A stretch of 64,000 nt of DNA from Gaetbulibacter_B jejuensis (GTDB lineage: Bacteria; Bacteroidota; Bacteroidia; Flavobacteriales; Flavobacteriaceae): contig NZ_BAAAGF010000001.1 of the NCBI RefSeq assembly GCF_039524015.1, forward strand, positions 1,116,001-1,180,000. The letters are read 5' to 3'. The notes below the pieces were generated by a model. It did not search any database and was not told the DNA's origin. It saw nothing but the letters and a program-made list of their open reading frames with translations. The position numbers were made by a program, and so were the translations under genes. Positions within the stretch are counted from its first letter, which is position 1; the number at the start of each line of letters is the position of its first letter. Shown in pieces: positions 7,245-15,872 of the stretch.

Positions 7245-9485
7245 ATGAAAAAACTATTATATATAATCCTCTTGTTTCCGCTTATTGGGCTTTCTCAAGA
7301 TACCCTTAACGGAACTATTCTAGAAGAGAATAAAGAAAACGAACCAATACCAGTTGTTGGAGCCAATGTATATTGGTTAGATACAACTATAGGAGCTGTT
7401 ACTGATATCGATGGGAAATTTTCGATACCTTATAAAAGTGAATACACAAAGCTGGTTGTGAGTTATGTGGGCTATAAAACCGATACTATAACCGTTAGTT
7501 CAGCTAAGGCTATAACACATTGGTTGAAACCAACAAGTGAGTTGGATGAAATAACAGTAACCTCAAGAAAGCAAGCGACTTCAAAATCATATTTGAAAGC
7601 TACCAATACATTTACTGTTAGTAGCGATGAATTGTTAAAAGCTGCTTGCTGTAATCTCTCAGAGAGTTTTGAAACCAACCCATCTATTGATGTTAATTTT
7701 GCTGATGCAGTTTCAGGTACGCGTCAAATTAAAATGTTAGGTCTTACTAGTCCGTATATTTTAATAGCAACAGAAAACATACCAACAGTTCGTGGAGCTT
7801 CGCAAGCTTACGGATTAACCTTTACACCAGGAACTTGGGTTGAGAGTATTCAAATTACTAAAGGAATGGGAAGTGTGGTTAATGGATATGAAAGTATTGC
7901 AGGACAAATAAATGCTGAACTTCAAAAACCAACAAAAGACGATAAGCTGTTTGTGAATTTTTACGGAGCAAGTAGCGAACGTATGGAATTGAATACACAC
8001 TTTAATACTAAAGTAAGTGATAAGTGGAGTACAGGTTTGTATTTACATGGTAACACGCATCAAAAAGAACATGATGTAAATAATGACAACTTTTTAGATA
8101 TGCCAAAGTATCATCAAATAAATGTGATGAATAGATGGCAATATACTGACACTGAAAAAGGGTTTGTTGGGTTTTTTAATTTCAGGTTTTTAACCGATGA
8201 AAAACAAACAGGTGAGCTAGATTTTAACCCAGACACTGATAAGTTGACTACCAACGCTTGGGGAAGTGAAATTGATACCAAACGATTTGATTTCTCAGGG
8301 AAATTAGGTTATGTAAACCCTGAAATTCCATGGCAAAGTGTTGGTGTGCAATTTGCGGTTAGCAACCATCAGCAAGATTCTTATTTTGGATTACGACAGT
8401 ACGATATTGAACACAATAGTATTTATTCTAATATTATTTATAATTCAATTATTAGCGATTCGCGTCATAAAATTAAAACAGGACTTAGTTTTACTTACGA
8501 CCATTATGATGAGTTTGTTGAGGATACAGTTTATGAGCGTACAGACAACTCATTGGGAGCCTTTTTTGAATATAATTTTGACAATTTAGATAAGTTTAAT
8601 CTTACAGCTGGATTACGTGTTGATAATCATAATAAACTAGGCTTTTTTGTGACACCACGTTTTCATGCACGATACACGCCTTGGGAAAAATCTGCGTTTA
8701 GAGCGTCTTTTGGTAGAGGCAAACGATCAGCGAATATTTTTGCTGAAAATCAAAGCTTATTTGCAACCTCAAGAGCCATTAATATTATTGGAGCTAATGG
8801 TGGAGAAATTTATGGTTTAGACCCAGAAATTGCATGGAATTATGGTCTGTCTTACTTGCAAGGATTTAATCTCTTTGGAAGAAAAGCCGATGTTACAGTA
8901 GATTTTTACAGAACAGATTTTCAAAACCAAGTGGTTGTAGATTGGGAAAATCCACAAGAAATAAGTTTCTATAATTTAGAAAATGATAGTTATGCTAATA
9001 GTTTTCAAACGGAATTAAACTATAATGCTTTTGAGCATTTTGATGTACGATTAGCTTATAAATATTATGACGTGAAGACTAAATATCAAACAGGTAAAGC
9101 TATAAGGCCTCTAACACCTCAACACAGGTTTTTTGCAAATGCTGGATATGAAACACATCCTAATGATGCAGGAGGGTTGTGGAAATTTGATGCAACCTTT
9201 AATTGGTTAGGCGAACAACGTTTTGCGTCAACAACTAGTAACCCTGTAGAATACCAATTACCTGAAAACTCTCCAACTGTAGCAACACTTAATGCACAAG
9301 TTACTAAGGTGTTTTCTCCAAAATTTGAAGTATATTTAGGAGGTGAGAATATTACCAATGTGCGTCAAGACAATCCTATTTTAGGTGCAAACGACCCTTT
9401 TGGTTCAAACTTTGATAGCACATTTGTGTATGGTCCAATTTTTGGAAGTATGTATTATGCAGGATTACGATTTAGAATTAAATAA
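7245..9485 (+). CDS. TonB-dependent outer membrane receptor with carboxypeptidase-like domain (metal cassette)
   Basis: A 746-residue receptor: signal peptide (residues 1-18), a carboxypeptidase-regulatory-like beta-sandwich (about 20-95), a plug domain (about 100-220), and a C-terminal beta-barrel ending in ...YYAGLRFRIK with the expected terminal aromatic/basic pattern. The plug begins with a Cys-Cys pair (Cys135-Cys136 in LLKAACCNLSESF). It is flanked on both sides by HMA-domain genes, so the ligand is more likely a metal complex than a sugar. No SusD partner is nearby, which also argues against a polysaccharide locus. Confidence 0.9.
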   Translation: MKKLLYIILLFPLIGLSQDTLNGTILEENKENEPIPVVGANVYWLDTTIGAVTDIDGKFSIPYKSEYTKLVVSYVGYKTDTITVSSAKAITHWLKPTSELDEITVTSRKQATSKSYLKATNTFTVSSDELLKAACCNLSESFETNPSIDVNFADAVSGTRQIKMLGLTSPYILIATENIPTVRGASQAYGLTFTPGTWVESIQITKGMGSVVNGYESIAGQINAELQKPTKDDKLFVNFYGASSERMELNTHFNTKVSDKWSTGLYLHGNTHQKEHDVNNDNFLDMPKYHQINVMNRWQYTDTEKGFVGFFNFRFLTDEKQTGELDFNPDTDKLTTNAWGSEIDTKRFDFSGKLGYVNPEIPWQSVGVQFAVSNHQQDSYFGLRQYDIEHNSIYSNIIYNSIISDSRHKIKTGLSFTYDHYDEFVEDTVYERTDNSLGAFFEYNFDNLDKFNLTAGLRVDNHNKLGFFVTPRFHARYTPWEKSAFRASFGRGKRSANIFAENQSLFATSRAINIIGANGGEIYGLDPEIAWNYGLSYLQGFNLFGRKADVTVDFYRTDFQNQVVVDWENPQEISFYNLENDSYANSFQTELNYNAFEHFDVRLAYKYYDVKTKYQTGKAIRPLTPQHRFFANAGYETHPNDAGGLWKFDATFNWLGEQRFASTTSNPVEYQLPENSPTVATLNAQVTKVFSPKFEVYLGGENITNVRQDNPILGANDPFGSNFDSTFVYGPIFGSMYYAGLRFRIK

Positions 9486-9505
9486 AACTTTAAAACAAAA
9501 ATAAA

Positions 9506-9886
9506 ATGAAGAAAATAGTAGTATTAGCAACATTTTTAATGGCAACAGTAACATTTGCACAAAATAAAAACGCCAAAGTTTCACTAGAAGTTGATGGTGT
9601 GTGTATGATGTGTAAAGATCGAATTGAAAAAGCATGTATAAAAACCAAAGGTGTAAAAAGTGCGATTTGGAATGTAGAAACACATGAGTTAAGATTGATT
9701 TACAACGAAGGAAAAACAAGTTTAGATGATATTAAAAAGAATATTGTTGCAGTAGGTCATGATTTAAAAGACATGAAAGCTACTGATGAGGCTTATAACT
9801 CAGTGCATCCTTGTTGTAAATATCGTGATGAAGAGGTTAGGGGTGATCATAAAGATGAAAAGGATCCTAATCATAAAAAGCATTAA
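9506..9886 (+). CDS. Secreted heavy-metal-associated (HMA) domain protein
   Basis: A 126-residue protein with a signal peptide ending at TFAQ (residue 19), an HMA fold with the motif DGVCMMC (Cys33, Cys36), and a His/Asp/Lys-rich tail with HPCCKYRDE and a terminal HKKH. The tail offers extra metal ligands. It follows the TonB receptor by 20 bp and is followed by a strong terminator, so it closes the metal cassette that starts at 6021. It is probably a periplasmic metal shuttle or sponge. Confidence 0.87.
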   Translation: MKKIVVLATFLMATVTFAQNKNAKVSLEVDGVCMMCKDRIEKACIKTKGVKSAIWNVETHELRLIYNEGKTSLDDIKKNIVAVGHDLKDMKATDEAYNSVHPCCKYRDEEVRGDHKDEKDPNHKKH

Positions 9887-9907
9887 AAAACATATTCTCT
9901 AATTTAG

Positions 9908-9937
9908 AAAAAGCCTAAACTCTTGTTTAGGCTTTTT
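9908..9937 (+). terminator. Rho-independent terminator after the metal cassette
   Basis: A 12-bp stem built on AAGCCTAAA / TTTAGGCTT with a 6-nt loop and T-run. The stem is flanked by A-run and T-run, so it can also serve the converging minus-strand gene at 9952. Confidence 0.85.
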
Positions 9938-9951
9938 TTATTCACTCATAG

Positions 9952-10590
9952 TTAAGGTAAAATTTTCAATAAGCTATCACAGCTTTTAATACCTTGTTCA
10001 GTTGCCCGTTTTTTAATCATTAAAGCACCATTAACACTTTGTAAAATATTTTTAAAAAGCTTTTCATTGTTATAACCAAACTGACCTTTTTTCATAATAT
10101 CAAAATCTACATTTTCAATCATGTATTTGCCTAAATATTCTTTATGGATAATATCTAGACGTTCGTAATCCTTGAGCATTATTTTGTAGTTTGAATAATG
10201 GTTTTCAATAGCTGTTTTTAAGTTGAAGTCATCAATGAGTTTAAAGTCTCCAGAGTTAATCATTGTTTGGTAGGTAACATCTTTAGGGAAAAAATCTGTT
10301 GAGGTAAACACAGTATATATTGTACTTAATTTTGAGTGTTTTTCCGGATTGTCAGTATTTATTAACGGTAAAACCGTGTTTAGGATTTCAGTTTTTTTAT
10401 CAATAGAAAGTGAAATAGATTCAAGAGTTTTTTTGTCAATCTCAATATCACTTTTTATGTTTTCTAAATACTGTTGTTTTAATGTTTCGCTTTTTGAGTT
10501 TTCAGAACATTTATTCATTGTAAAAGCTATTGAAATACCTACGATAACTATAAGTATTTCTCCTAAGGCATAAGTGAATTTCTTTTTCAT
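9952..10590 (-). CDS. DUF6090-like membrane-anchored protein
   Basis: A 212-residue protein with a single N-terminal membrane helix (YALGEILIVIVGISIAFTMN, residues 7-26) followed by a charged, probably helical domain. The N-terminal pattern KKKFTYALGEILIVIVGISIAF is typical of the DUF6090 family, widespread in Flavobacteriia and of unknown function. It is a single-gene unit, convergent with the metal cassette and sharing the bidirectional terminator at 9908. No catalytic motif seen. Confidence 0.7.
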   Translation of the reverse strand: MKKKFTYALGEILIVIVGISIAFTMNKCSENSKSETLKQQYLENIKSDIEIDKKTLESISLSIDKKTEILNTVLPLINTDNPEKHSKLSTIYTVFTSTDFFPKDVTYQTMINSGDFKLIDDFNLKTAIENHYSNYKIMLKDYERLDIIHKEYLGKYMIENVDFDIMKKGQFGYNNEKLFKNILQSVNGALMIKKRATEQGIKSCDSLLKILP

Positions 10591-10711
10591 TTTTTAATGG
10601 ATTATCTTCTTAAAACTAAGAAATATTTTTTAGTTAAATTTTTGCCAATAAAAATATCACGAATCAATTTTCTGCATACCTTTAATATGTTCTTTTTAAA
10701 ACAATAAAGTT

Positions 10712-10798
10712 ATGGGACAAGACAAGTCAAAAGGAAAGTCTACACTGCCTAAACAAGCAGTAAAAAAGACTCCACAGGCTCCTGCTAAAAAGAAGTAG
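10712..10798 (+). CDS. 28-residue lysine-rich small protein
   Basis: An ATG-initiated ORF of 28 codons, MGQDKSKGK...PAKKK, with ten Lys plus Pro/Ala/Gln and no hydrophobic segment. It sits alone between two minus-strand genes and is followed 9 bp later by a short hairpin (10808-10827). Lys/Pro/Ala-rich composition of this kind recalls nucleic-acid-binding tails. I have seen similar short ORFs described in flavobacteria only as hypothetical. It could be spurious; isolation with its own hairpin favours a real gene. Confidence 0.5.
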   Translation: MGQDKSKGKSTLPKQAVKKTPQAPAKKK

Positions 10799-10807
10799 TC
10801 TGTTTTT

Positions 10808-10827
10808 GGGCTACAAACTGATAGCCC
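10808..10827 (+). terminator. Short hairpin after the lysine-rich small ORF
   Basis: GGGCTA (10808-10813) pairs with TAGCCC (10822-10827) over an 8-nt loop. There is no strong T-run, so it may be a weak terminator or an RNA-stabilising hairpin. Confidence 0.4.
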
Positions 10828-10854
10828 TTCAATTTAAAGATGATTAAAGCAAAT

Positions 10855-10878
10855 AGCCACCTTTTTGAGGTGGCTTTT
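10855..10878 (-). terminator. Terminator after the 10884 gene
   Basis: AGCCACCT / AGGTGGCT with loop TTTTG, followed by T on the + strand and preceded by AAA. It lies 6 bp past the stop of the minus-strand gene at 10884 and could serve both directions. Confidence 0.6.
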
Positions 10879-10883
10879 ATATT

Positions 10884-13298
10884 TTAATCAATTAAGTTTA
10901 TTTCTTTGATTTCAGAAAGTAGCTTGCCGTCTGAGCTAAAACCTTGTATCACGAAAATAGCTTTTTTAATATTAGTGTTAAAAATTTTAAAATCAGCATT
11001 TCCTGATTGGTCAGTTTCAATGTTTGATTTCCAATCAATATTACTGTAGTTTATAAAGTCATTTTTTGATAACGCATAAAACTCAGGAACATAAAACTTT
11101 TTTTCTGTAGAAAAACCATTGTTTACAGTAAATTCATTTGCAATGGCTTTTTTAGTGTAATCTAACTTGTAACTCTGTTTTAAATATATTCTAATAATAC
11201 CTGCACCACCTCTAGAACCATATCCATTTCCGTCAGGATCAATAAATATTTCGTCTACATGCTCTAGTGTCATGTTATATAATATATCATAATTTCTATC
11301 GTAGCTTGATCCGTCAATGATAAGTAAAGGTTCATTACTCGCCATAAAAGTTACAGGGTTACGATTTTTTATTTTTACAACTCCTGCACCTTGCAGTTGA
11401 TCAACGACAAAGCCATGAGAATTAATTATATCAGTTACATATGAGTACATTCTTCTTAATTCATCGTCTACTTTAATTCCTTTACTATACCTATTAGCTA
11501 TATATTCTTTGCGGTTTTGTAAGATTGTATCACTATTTTTTTTGTGTACATAAGTAAGGTTGATAGTGTCTAATTCTTGTCCTAGACTGTTTGCGTGTTC
11601 TAGAGAAAAACTATTTGTTATGGTTGTCTTGCATTTATTTATTAAAGGAAGTGTAGGTTGTTTTAGCAGCTTACGATTGTTGTCAATAATATCAATGTAA
11701 GGCTTTAAATTATTAATTACTTTGTCTCCTTTTAAAACAGTAAAGTTTATAGATGCAGAGTCTTTTAAGTAAAAGTTGTTAAAAGAAAAACTGTTGTTGA
11801 CTAGCGTTGTTGATTCATTAATTTGATTAGTGATTGAAAACATTTGAATGGTGTAAGGCACACTGGATTTTGGAGGATTTAATGAACCTTTTATTGAAAG
11901 TCCAGCATCAAAATTGTGAGTTATTTTTGGGGTTCCGGTTTTTATATTTTCCCATTTATACTTGCTCCAGCCTTGAGTTAATAAAAGCAAGTCTAGCTCA
12001 TATGTTTTTAACCTGTTAATATCAGTAAAATAATAATTAGGATTTTGAATATAACCTTTCACATAAGGCTTTAATAAAAAAGAGCTTATTAAATTCTGGT
12101 TATTGGTTTGGGTTAGAGTATCGTCTGGTAAAATAGCAATACTTAAATTAGAAGCTATTGGTGTTTTAGTATGGGTAAATGTTTTGATTGATAAAGGGAT
12201 AGAGTCATTAGTTTTAGTATTTACAATAATATCTGAGTTTAAAATTAATGAGTCGTCGTAGTTAAAAATTAAGCGTTCAATTAATGGCTCAGATTTTTCG
12301 TTAAATAATGTAATTGTATTTATTCCTGATACTAGATTTTTTTTGTTTACAGGAATAACATTGCTTGTTTTTAAATCGTCAACTTTTAAATCAATAACCA
12401 CTACTTTGTTGTTTTGATTTATCACTAAGTAGTAAGTTAGTCCTGTATTGTTTTTAAGTGTTACGTCGTTTGTTTTTAGGGTTATATAGGTTAACTCTTG
12501 ATTTGTATAATTATTAACCGAAATAGCAAACCCCTCTTCACTATCAATTACTATTTCCTTAGAATAGTCTATACCATTAACTGTATATTTAGCAGTGTAT
12601 TTTTCGTTTTTCTCAGGTAACAAATCAAACTTACCTAAACCAAAAATGTTACTTTTAAAGTTGGTTATCGGTTCATTTTTAGAATTGACTATTGAGCCAT
12701 CTATTTCTAATCCTCTAGCGTTACAATCAGTGATTTTGAATCCAAAAGTGTTTGTAACGCCTATAATACTATAACCACCTTCAGGTAAAAATTGTAAATC
12801 ATGTTTAAGTTTTTCGGTTGTAGAATCTTTAGTTACACTTGTGTTTAAATCAGGATTTGGGTTGAGGATATGTATAGGCATAGAGACGTAAGCTTCGTCT
12901 TCTTTAAAATTATTCATCCAGTTTGTATAAGCAACTATATAATAGGTGTCACCTGCAATTAAAGTGTTGGTGTCTAGGCTTCCTGTGAAATAACCGTTTT
13001 GGGCAAAAAATAATTTGTTTGTTATCTCCTTACCGTTTGAGTCTAATAACGATAAGTAAACATTTGTTGTGTTTATAAAAGAAACTCCATTTTTTTTATC
13101 GTAGACATAACCTTTGAACCAAATAGGTTCGTTACTTATAAAGATGTTTTTGTTAACATGTAAATGAATAGTTTCTCTTTCGGTATTAAAATATGAAGTA
13201 TATGCTTGCTCTATTTTTGACTTTTCATTAGTTTGTGATGCTATGTTTTTTGAGAAAAATAGAGCAATCATTATAGTTAAAACAAGTGTGTTTTTCAT
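10884..13298 (-). CDS. Large secreted protein with MG2-like and TonB-plug-like domains (paralogue 1)
   Basis: An 804-residue protein with a signal peptide (residues 1-21). The N-terminal part (about 35-150) resembles an alpha-2-macroglobulin MG2 domain (ETIHLHVNKNIFISNEPIWFKGYVYD). Near residues 630-720 there is a TonB-receptor plug-like module (GAGVVKIKNR, EPLLIIDGSSYDRNYDILYNM, VDEIFIDPDGNGYGSRGGAGIIRIYLK). No beta-barrel follows. Its closest relative is the next gene, with which it is collinear, so it is a tandem duplicate. It is probably periplasmic or outer-membrane-associated. Function unknown; a role in envelope assembly or surface export is a guess. Confidence 0.75.
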   Translation of the reverse strand: MKNTLVLTIMIALFFSKNIASQTNEKSKIEQAYTSYFNTERETIHLHVNKNIFISNEPIWFKGYVYDKKNGVSFINTTNVYLSLLDSNGKEITNKLFFAQNGYFTGSLDTNTLIAGDTYYIVAYTNWMNNFKEDEAYVSMPIHILNPNPDLNTSVTKDSTTEKLKHDLQFLPEGGYSIIGVTNTFGFKITDCNARGLEIDGSIVNSKNEPITNFKSNIFGLGKFDLLPEKNEKYTAKYTVNGIDYSKEIVIDSEEGFAISVNNYTNQELTYITLKTNDVTLKNNTGLTYYLVINQNNKVVVIDLKVDDLKTSNVIPVNKKNLVSGINTITLFNEKSEPLIERLIFNYDDSLILNSDIIVNTKTNDSIPLSIKTFTHTKTPIASNLSIAILPDDTLTQTNNQNLISSFLLKPYVKGYIQNPNYYFTDINRLKTYELDLLLLTQGWSKYKWENIKTGTPKITHNFDAGLSIKGSLNPPKSSVPYTIQMFSITNQINESTTLVNNSFSFNNFYLKDSASINFTVLKGDKVINNLKPYIDIIDNNRKLLKQPTLPLINKCKTTITNSFSLEHANSLGQELDTINLTYVHKKNSDTILQNRKEYIANRYSKGIKVDDELRRMYSYVTDIINSHGFVVDQLQGAGVVKIKNRNPVTFMASNEPLLIIDGSSYDRNYDILYNMTLEHVDEIFIDPDGNGYGSRGGAGIIRIYLKQSYKLDYTKKAIANEFTVNNGFSTEKKFYVPEFYALSKNDFINYSNIDWKSNIETDQSGNADFKIFNTNIKKAIFVIQGFSSDGKLLSEIKEINLID

Positions 13299-13312
13299 AT
13301 TTTAGGTTGGGC

Positions 13313-15760
13313 TTAGTCTAATAGTAATTCTTTAGTTTCAGAAATCAAATTTCCATTAATTGAAAAACCTTCGATGATTAAAAGTAGCTTTTTTATTGAC
13401 GTATTTTTTATGTTAAATTCAACTGAACCTTTTTCGTTTGTTGTAAGTTTTGGTTTCCAATCAATAGCTCCATATGACATAAAGTTACTAGGCGAGTTCA
13501 AATAAAAAAGTGGTATATAAAATTCTTTTTGAGGAGAAAACCCTCCAGTTGTTATTAGTGTGTTGGCATACCTTTTAAAATCTCCTTTAGCTCCAACTCC
13601 ATAACTTTTCTTTAAAAATATACTTATTACTCCTGCACCTCCTCTTACTCCATATCCAAGACCAGATTTATTAAAATATATTTCATCAACTTGATTTAAA
13701 GGCATGTTATACAGTATGTCATAATCTGTTCCCATGTTAGCACCATCAATTATTAATAAAGGGCTAGAACCAGCTTTAATAGAAATAGGACGCTTATTTA
13801 TAATAATAACTCTTCCTAATGCTTGGTAAGACATAAAACCATTTGCGTCTATAATATCAGATACGAAAGAATACATTCTTTCTTGGATAGAATCAATTTT
13901 TACACCTATACTATAAGCATCTCCAATATAGGCTTTTTTGTTCTTAAGAGGCGCTTTTTTATCAACTATTTTCGTGTGTAAGTTTATAGTATCTAGTAAT
14001 TCGCCTTCAAACTCCATGTCATTGTAGCTGTTAACAGTATCTATTGATAAAGTTTCAAAAACACAAGTATTAGGAATAGAAAATAATTGATTTAGTGAAG
14101 TTTTTCCTGAGCTTATTACTCTTGCATACAACTTTGGGTCGGTTATTTTTTTTCCGTTTTTAAGCACATTGAAATGTACTTTAGAAGAATCTGCTATGAA
14201 ATAATTCTCAAAGTTAAATTGTTTATTATTGTCTATATATTTAGTTTCGTTAATGTTGTTAACTAGAGAAAACATATGAACTTGGTAATTAGAGTCTTCG
14301 TCTATTGGTTCATTAAGTGTTCCTGTAATTGAAACTCCTTTATCAAAAGGAATAATTAATTCTTGTTCACCGTTTTTAATATCTTCCCAACTATATTTAC
14401 TCCAGCCTTGGGTTAATAATACTAAATCTAGGTGCAAAGCTTTTATTCGATCAAAATTATTGAAGTAATATTCTGAGTTTTCAAAAGAACCATTTATGTA
14501 AGGGTCAATTAATAAGTTGCTTATTATACTTTTATTAGTGTTTATTGCTTTGGTTTCAAGCGGTAAAACAGAAACACTTAGGCTAGTAGAAGTAGCAATT
14601 TTCTTGTTGTCTTTTAGGTTGATTTTTATTCCAATTGAATCTGAAGAGCTTGATGTCTTTTCAACTGTAGCTCTCATAAAATCCTTGTTTTTAGGATTAA
14701 ATATCATGCGTTCCAAAAGTGGATTTAATTCATCATCAAATAAAGTAATAGTGTTTACTCCATAAGGAAGAGTTTTTGATGAAATAGGTATAGTGTATTC
14801 AGTTTTTAAAACTGAAGTGTTTAATTCAGTAATTGAACTTTTGTTGTTTTGGTGTATAGCTAAATAATACGTTTTATTAGCTTCTAATGCTTGTGTTGCT
14901 TTATTTGTTTTAAGTGTTATGTAAACCATATTAGTATTGATATGGTTGTTAACAGAAAAAGAATATCCTAAAGCTTCACTTTGAGGTAAAGGGGTTTTAT
15001 AATTCTTGCCATTAATGTTATAAATAGCGTTGTAGGTTTCGCCTTTTTTCATCAATAAATCAAACTTACCCATTCCAAATGTGTTACTTTTAAAAGGCAT
15101 TATGGTCTTGTCGTTTGAATCAGTTATTATACCTTCAATTTCAACGCTTTCTCCACTACAATTAATAATTTTAAAACCTATTGAATTGGTAACATCTGCT
15201 ATGCAATGTCCACCTTCAGGCAAGAACTGTAAATCATAATCTAATATTTTATTATTAGTTGTTTCTTGATTGGAATGTTCATTTAAAATTTGAATAGGAC
15301 TAGAGGTGAAAGATTCATCCTCTTTAAAGTTTTTCATCCAGTTAGTATATGCCTTAAAAAAATAATAACCTGTTGCTAAACTTGGACCTACATCAAAACT
15401 GCCAGTAAACATTCCATTTTCACAATAAAATAGTTTGGTTTCTATTTCTTTACCGTTTTTATCGTAAAGCGTTACATATACATTTGAAGTTGTAATATAA
15501 GGAATACCATTTTTTTTGTCGTACACATAACCTTTGAACCATATCGGTTCGTTTGTTAAAAAAGTATGCTTGTTAAAGTGTAAGTAAATAGTTTCTCGTT
15601 CTGCATTAAAATATTTAGCGTAGGCATTTTCGATAGTTTCTTTTAGATTGGGTTTTTGGCTTAATGCTTTGGTTGTGTTTAAAATAAAAATGATTAAAAT
15701 TAGTAAAGAAGTTAAATGTTTGGTGGTAAGATTTAAGCGATGAGAATAATTGTTTTTCAT
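13313..15760 (-). CDS. Large secreted protein with MG2-like and TonB-plug-like domains (paralogue 2)
   Basis: An 815-residue protein collinear with the gene at 10884: ETIYLHFNKHTFLTNEPIWFKGYVYDKKNG, the conserved LQFLPEGGHC block near residue 180, LDLVLLTQGWSKYSWEDIKNG in the middle and SPLLIIDGANMGTDYDILYNM with GYGVRGGAGVISIFLK near the end. The signal anchor lies further in (LTSLLILIIFILNTTKALS, about residues 17-35). The two genes are 14 bp apart, so they form a duplicated operon. As in its neighbour, the plug-like module is not followed by a barrel. Confidence 0.75.
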   Translation of the reverse strand: MKNNYSHRLNLTTKHLTSLLILIIFILNTTKALSQKPNLKETIENAYAKYFNAERETIYLHFNKHTFLTNEPIWFKGYVYDKKNGIPYITTSNVYVTLYDKNGKEIETKLFYCENGMFTGSFDVGPSLATGYYFFKAYTNWMKNFKEDESFTSSPIQILNEHSNQETTNNKILDYDLQFLPEGGHCIADVTNSIGFKIINCSGESVEIEGIITDSNDKTIMPFKSNTFGMGKFDLLMKKGETYNAIYNINGKNYKTPLPQSEALGYSFSVNNHINTNMVYITLKTNKATQALEANKTYYLAIHQNNKSSITELNTSVLKTEYTIPISSKTLPYGVNTITLFDDELNPLLERMIFNPKNKDFMRATVEKTSSSSDSIGIKINLKDNKKIATSTSLSVSVLPLETKAINTNKSIISNLLIDPYINGSFENSEYYFNNFDRIKALHLDLVLLTQGWSKYSWEDIKNGEQELIIPFDKGVSITGTLNEPIDEDSNYQVHMFSLVNNINETKYIDNNKQFNFENYFIADSSKVHFNVLKNGKKITDPKLYARVISSGKTSLNQLFSIPNTCVFETLSIDTVNSYNDMEFEGELLDTINLHTKIVDKKAPLKNKKAYIGDAYSIGVKIDSIQERMYSFVSDIIDANGFMSYQALGRVIIINKRPISIKAGSSPLLIIDGANMGTDYDILYNMPLNQVDEIYFNKSGLGYGVRGGAGVISIFLKKSYGVGAKGDFKRYANTLITTGGFSPQKEFYIPLFYLNSPSNFMSYGAIDWKPKLTTNEKGSVEFNIKNTSIKKLLLIIEGFSINGNLISETKELLLD

Positions 15761-15820
15761 AATTATAAGTTTTAGAGTGAATAGCGATTAAGAGATTCAG
15801 TCACAATATTTATGCCAAAA

Positions 15821-15849
15821 AAAAGCCTCAAGATTGTCTTGAGGCTTTT
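15821..15849 (-). terminator. Terminator downstream of groL
   Basis: A 13-bp perfect stem (AAAAGCCTCAAGA / TCTTGAGGCTTTT) with a 3-nt loop and flanking A/T-runs. It lies 23 bp past the groL stop on the minus strand. Confidence 0.88.
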
Positions 15850-15872
15850 TTAGTTTTTTAAAAAACTTTGTT

